This document shows positions 58,897-64,000 of a stretch of DNA of 64,000 nt, in pieces. The notes below the pieces were generated by a model, which did no database searches, had not been told where the DNA came from, and saw only the letters and a list, made by a program, of their open reading frames with translations. How positions within the stretch are numbered: position 1 is the first letter of the stretch; every line of letters begins with the position of its first letter. Location of the stretch: the NCBI GenBank assembly GCA_023374045.1, contig CM041778.1, forward strand, positions 289,765,533-289,829,532, written 5' to 3'. Origin of the DNA: Limonium bicolor. Its lineage: Eukaryota > Streptophyta > Magnoliopsida > Caryophyllales > Plumbaginaceae. The position numbers and the translations under genes were made by a program.

Positions 58897-60253
58897 CTAC
58901 ATTACATTGTCGGTCAAAAACATGTCCCGATTGCATCAATTACGCAATAGATTGAGTGAATTTGACAGATTCGAACTCGGAAACCCGTTTGAACCCTAAC
59001 TTCGAAACCGAATTCGAAAACCATTGAACCCTGAATTATATCTAGCGAAATTAGTATCATTAGAACCATAATGTGATTTCGAAAACATAGAAACAAGAAT
59101 CACTCAATTTGGTTCTGTAGATTGTGAGAAAATCGTGAATTAGTACTCGGGGTTGGTTCTGGATGCAGTGAAGAACTCGACGATTCTCGGCCGTCCGATC
59201 GTAGTTAAAAGAAACGGACGGCCGAGATTAAAACGTTTCAGATTAGGTTTTTATAAATTCCAATAAATAACCATAATTGTTGAATTAATTTAAATACCTT
59301 CCCGAATGTGTTTTGACTTGAAAGTTTAACCATAGATTCCTTATTAAATCTAGTTTATTTTGATGTAAATTATTATGGTTTTGGAGTTTTTAAACATAAG
59401 TTATAGTTTTTGAAATTTACGGGTTTTCTGGAACTATTTGGCTAATTTAAAAAGATATTTTTATGAAATAAAAATTTTATAATATGTCTAAAATGTAATA
59501 GTTACTGTATATTAAATTTGGGAATTTTTGGGCAATGGTAAATGGTTTTAAAAATTGTGTTTCTGAGTTTTTCATAAGAATAACTTATAATATATGGTTT
59601 TAAATGTAACCAAAAATTAAAGTATGGTTTGTTAATAAACTTTTTAAGCTGGGAAAAATATGGGAAATTAAATTAACATTTTATAACAATAAGTTTATAA
59701 ATGTTTTGGTTTTAGCTTTTAAGAGAAGTGAAGTTATTTACATATATGTATATATACTTATACGGTAGAATTAAAATAGAAACTTATGTTAAATCAAAGA
59801 ATTTAATTATTTTACGTTTTATTTATTTTATTATATGGGAGTTAATATTTTTAATTAAAACTAAGGAAAAAATATATATATTTCTACACATATATAAATA
59901 GGGAATAAAGTAGTAACTTAGAGTAGAGCGGGGAGTTAATAAATTAACACTTATATTAACTAAATGTTATAAGAGCTAGTAACCTAAGATATAGTAAAGA
60001 AATACTTAATGAAACATACATAGGGTGCAGATAAGTGTTGAAGTGATAGGATAATTTATATACAAAAAGCTACATAATGAATGTCTTAATTAAATTCTAG
60101 TACAGGTATACGTATATATATATTAAATAAATAAAGGAAAACACTTTATTTTATAAACAATATATCGGTTGTGGTTATGCCTAGAAGTTATTAAACATAA
60201 TTAAATACAATAAAATTTCCTAAAAATGTTATGGATAAATCTTAATACATAAA

Positions 60254-60287
<34 letters not shown>

Positions 60288-60382
60288 CATTAAAATAGAT
60301 GAGGGAAATAATATTCCTTGTGATAGTTATAATAAGTAGAATATATATATATATATGTTAAACCTTAAGTTTTAATCGGTGT
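58897..60382 (+). repeat. LTR Y, right part (interrupted again at 60383)
   Basis: Continues LTR Y after the Athila insertion. It contains a perfect 13-bp inverted repeat, TCTCGGCCGTCCG at 59185-59197 with its complement at 59215-59227, then long AT-rich DNA with (TA)n runs (60256-60283, 60340-60357). The expected GTGTTACA end lies beyond the next LTR, outside the window. Confidence 0.6.
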
Positions 60383-63300
60383 TGTAACACCCCTACTACA
60401 CACTTAACATTATATGAAATCGCAGCGGAAAAACAACTAAGCAATAACTAAACGATTCGGTGCTACAACGCCGTCAACCACCCACGTGGTTAACAAGGCA
60501 GAATAAATACAAGTGTACCGATCAACCACCAACATACCGAGTGTTTAATGCAAACCGTCACTGTAAACCGTACACATGAACTCCACTGTCAACTGTAAAC
60601 GACCATCACTGTAATACAAACGGTACCAAAATATAACGCCACGGGAGCACAGGGGCATCCCGGGCCTACCGTCGAAAATAATCAAAAGTATGACATAACC
60701 TTGATCTACAACCACCTGCTCTGCTTCTCCCTCGATCCTCTCCTGCAGTATAAATATGGAGCCCCCGAGGGGGTCAGTAACCCTTGGCTGGTATGGTTAA
60801 CGCGCAGCCCATCGGCTACCGGGATACGCGCAACTAATTGTCATGATGACATGGCATTCATTTTAACATATAACATATACATATGGCATAGCAACAATAT
60901 TGCATAGAACAAATTCACACAAATAGTGGGTACACTTCCCACAACAACAAACCAAGAAGGTTAATCAACATAAGAAGCCTAGAGAATGGTTCACCCTCAT
61001 GTTAAGCTTGTTACACACACTCATTACCGTTCTGTTAGCCGAACGAGTAACTCAAGTCACAGATGGTTCAGATATTGTGACCCGAACACACCACACAAAC
61101 ACATGTTCCCACTAAACCGATCATAAGTCAGAATAGGTAAGCTTTGGAGGAAGCTAGCGGGAGATCGAACGCCAAATAAAGGAGAACAATCTTAACATCA
61201 TGAGAGTCGAATCTGATACAGATATCTTCTCTCATACTTACACGCGTGCCCGGACAACCGGATTCCTCACCCCCAGTTAACACTCGTTAAAAGTTCACTG
61301 TTGGAACTCAATAACAAATCACAGCATGTGGTTAAATCATGTTAGTCACACACAAGGGGCATGAGTCACACTTCAACAATACAATAATATAAACAACTGT
61401 AAACTCGTTACATGACTTAAGTCTTACAAGGTCATAAACATACAGAAAAACAAACAACACACAAGCCGGTGTAAACCGGTAGGCAACAGACTGCAAGAAA
61501 ACCATACCTTGGTCCTTGCTTCGACTGGTTTCCACCGTAGGTCACTCCTATACATAATTAATAACGTCGGTCATTTTACTTGCTTAACTTTGAATTTTAC
61601 TAAGCATTTTACATGGTTATATGACATGTTTTAATGCCCAAACTTATCCTTGATTACCTACATTATACCCCCTAGGGTTAACTACTTATGCCACTCTTTG
61701 TTCGTTTTTTTTTTACAAGTTTTGGTCCGACCGACCTTACACAAGGTCGGTCCATTCCAGAACACATTACCGTTCAAAAATCTACTCCGACCGACCTTGC
61801 AAGTTCGGTCCACAAGTTCGGTCTATTCCCGAGAGTTTTTCCCCTTTGAAAACTCAGGCCCGACCGACCTTTGCAAGTCCGGTCGCAAGATTGGTCGATT
61901 CCCAAGACTCACTTACGTACAAAAATTTAGGCATGACCGACCTTGTAAGTTCGGTCCCAAGGTCGGTCTATTCCAGAGACTCAATCCGTACTAAAAATCC
62001 ATGCCCGACCAACCATGCAAGTCCGGTCCCCTAGGTCGGTCCATTCCAGAAACCATTTCTCGCAAGGTAAACTGGGCTCGACCGACCTTGCAGGTCCGGT
62101 CCCCAAGGTCGGTCTGCTCCAGACCCTTGTTTTTAGTTGCCCATTTAACTCCAAACTTCAACTCATATATCCTAGTATGTTCTAACCTTATTTGGGCATT
62201 TCAAACACACCTTAAGACCTCCATTAAACTCCTTAAATCATTTACTAAAATCCTCCTTAAGCATTACACAAATTCTTATAAAAAGGTTTACACTTGTAAT
62301 GTTTTTCACTAAGTTTCTATGTGGTGTTTCATGCCTATAACTTCCACTATTCCCAAATGTTTTCTCACCACTACAACATCATCTCCCAAGCATCTTTTCT
62401 TCCTAACAAAACTCCTTGAATATCTCTACAAGTTTATAGCTCCTCCATGCAACAAATCACTTCTTCCTTATTCACCAACATTGCACAAGTCCTAAACACA
62501 ATCTCACCATGATCTTGAAGTATCCCAAAACACTCATTTGCACTCTAAATCCTCTAAAATAATGCTTAAGTCCCTTTTACACCTTAAAATACCTTAATGC
62601 ATGTTTCTTTCACTAGTAGAACACTTAACCATTCAAAACACTTCCTAACTCATCAAAACTCATTTTAAACACCTAAAACTTCTTATACATTATCTAAATT
62701 TCGACATGGGTTCTCCTAGAACATTACTAAGCCAAAACACATTGTTTTTGCCATTAAACATCCAAGAACACTTAGATTCATCAAGAGCACTCTTATACAC
62801 AAAACTCACTCATTTAACACTACATCACAATATAGTGCATAATTTAAATTGCTTGGCACTTAGGCCCTTAAATAACATGGCTCTTAGGCCCTTAAATTGC
62901 GCAAACCATAAACACTGAATTTCCCACATTATATTTGCCTTTGACCTGTAAATACATACAACAACACATATGCCCTTTAATAGTCTCCTTGAGAGCATTT
63001 TACTAAGTCATTCACCATTGGCTCTTTAAGTAGTTTTAACAAGCAATATAGGCTCATTTCTCCTAAGAAATTAAACTACATTTGATTAGCACATTTATCT
63101 CTTTTCCTCACAAACTTCTTTCTTGTTTCCTTGATTAAAAATCGGCAAGGCTTTAGTTGCTTGTCAACTTCTAAACATTATACAAATTATGAATGAGTAT
63201 ACAAGCTTTATGCTTCTTCTCATTGTAAACCCTAGGTTATACATTGTTTTAAAACATTAAGATAGTTGTTTTACCTTGGTATTTGAAAGAGAGTTTGGAT

Positions 63301-64000
63301 ATGTAGCAAGAGAGGACTCCACCTAGTCCATGAAAGGTTGAAATGAAGCTAGAACAAAGCAATATAAAGAACCCCATCAATGGTGATTCTCGGTCAACAT
63401 CAAAACAAGAAGGAATGGAGTTTTTATTTGAGTTTCCTTACCTTGAAGCAAAGGAGAACAATAATATGTGAAAATATGAGCTCAAGCTCCTCCCATGGAG
63501 ATTCCTCTTCGCACCGAAATGGAGCTCTTGGAATTTTGAGAGGATAGAAATGAAGAGCTTGATGAGACTAGAAGAATGGTGGTGTTAGTTTTTGATTTGG
63601 CAAAGTGAGCTAGGAATTACAAGAGGTTGAAGATGATATATGGTGGTGGTACTATTGCAAAACCGTGAATGAGAGAAAGAAGCAAGGTAGAAGGGAGGTT
63701 GGAGGCGTGGGAAATGAAGAGGGAAAGAAGAAATGAAGATAAGTTTGATTTTGAAGATATTTAAGTAGTAAAGCAAATAGTGTTTTTACTTTAGCTCTTT
63801 ACTTAGCTTATTTTTTTGTAAGTGTGGTGAGTCACTAAGAAAACCGGCCCCCATATTATACAAAGGGGTATTTTAGTCATTGTTGACCAATTGTCACACT
63901 TATAATGACATATGTTATAAACTTGCTTATTTTGTTACTATTCACAAAAACAAGGCACATAGTTGTGAAATTTTTGATTTCCCATTGATTTAGACTTCCT
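60383..64000 (-). repeat. Family B LTR, minus orientation, cut by right window edge
   Basis: The plus strand starts TGTAACACCCCTAC. The far end (63830-64000) is the reverse complement of solo LTR 19590-19750 (CCGGCCCCC, GTTGACCAA and TTTTTGATTTCCCATTGA in mirrored order), so about 400 bases are missing. It has an inverted-repeat cluster at 61722-62122 and a CCCCCGAGGGGG hairpin at 60762-60773. No gene seen. Confidence 0.88.
61722..62122 (-). repeat. CG-rich inverted-repeat cluster in the right-hand family B LTR
   Basis: Six or so units of about 60 bp: CCGACCGACCTTGCAAG ... GGTCGGTC(T/C)(A/C)TTCCAGA. Arms GACCGACCTTG and AAGGTCGGTC pair. The position in the LTR corresponds roughly to the solo LTR cluster 21798-22080, but unit sequence and length differ. 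Confidence 0.88.

Overview
The window is intergenic plant DNA made almost entirely of nested LTR retrotransposons. I see no single-copy host gene, rRNA or tRNA. Three plant-typical lineages are present: Ty3/gypsy chromoviruses with very long LTRs (about 4 to 4.7 kb, TGAAATA(C/T)CCC...GTGTTACA ends, initiator-Met-tRNA primer sites), a Tat/Ogre-like element, and an Athila element. The mix suggests a flowering plant with a repeat-rich genome; the species cannot be told.

Layout. (1) 1-9596, minus strand: element I, a Tekay/Del-like chromovirus cut by the left window edge. Its 5' LTR is 5601-9596. The body reads gag (three exons split by two short GT-AG introns), then an exon coding a complete ALKBH1-like Fe(II)/2-oxoglutarate dioxygenase (3728-2989), then protease, RT, RNase H and integrase. 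One gag donor (after 3918) has two downstream acceptors in the same phase: one opens the ALKBH exon, the other opens protease-pol. The element could therefore make a Gag-ALKBH or a Gag-Pol protein by alternative splicing. (2) 9597-9780, 18342-18965 and 37589-40142 are pieces of one older minus-strand LTR (LTR III) into which other elements inserted. (3) 9781-18341, minus: element II, a Tat/Ogre-like non-autonomous element, TSD ACTAT, full of tandem repeats. (4) 18966-37588, plus: element A, a chromovirus with decayed pol, TSD CTGAT; its 5' LTR holds a 4.66 kb solo LTR (19191-23848, TSD AAATG). (5) About 40150-47131 and 58897-60382: more plus-strand chromovirus LTRs without internal regions. 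(6) 47132-58891, minus: element III, an Athila element, TSD CTAAT, with gag-pol broken by several frameshifts. (7) 60383-64000, minus: LTR of the same family as the solo LTR, running off the right edge.

Two things stand out. First, the captured ALKBH gene sits as an in-frame alternative terminal exon inside a retrotransposon gag-pol, with its iron ligands intact, suggesting an element-borne nucleic-acid demethylase. Second, unrelated LTR families all carry clusters of CG-rich inverted repeats built on GTCCG/CGGAC or GGTCGG/CCGACC. These lie at similar LTR positions but differ in sequence even between sister LTRs, like a fast-evolving hairpin cassette. Splice sites, functions and dates are inferred from sequence alone.
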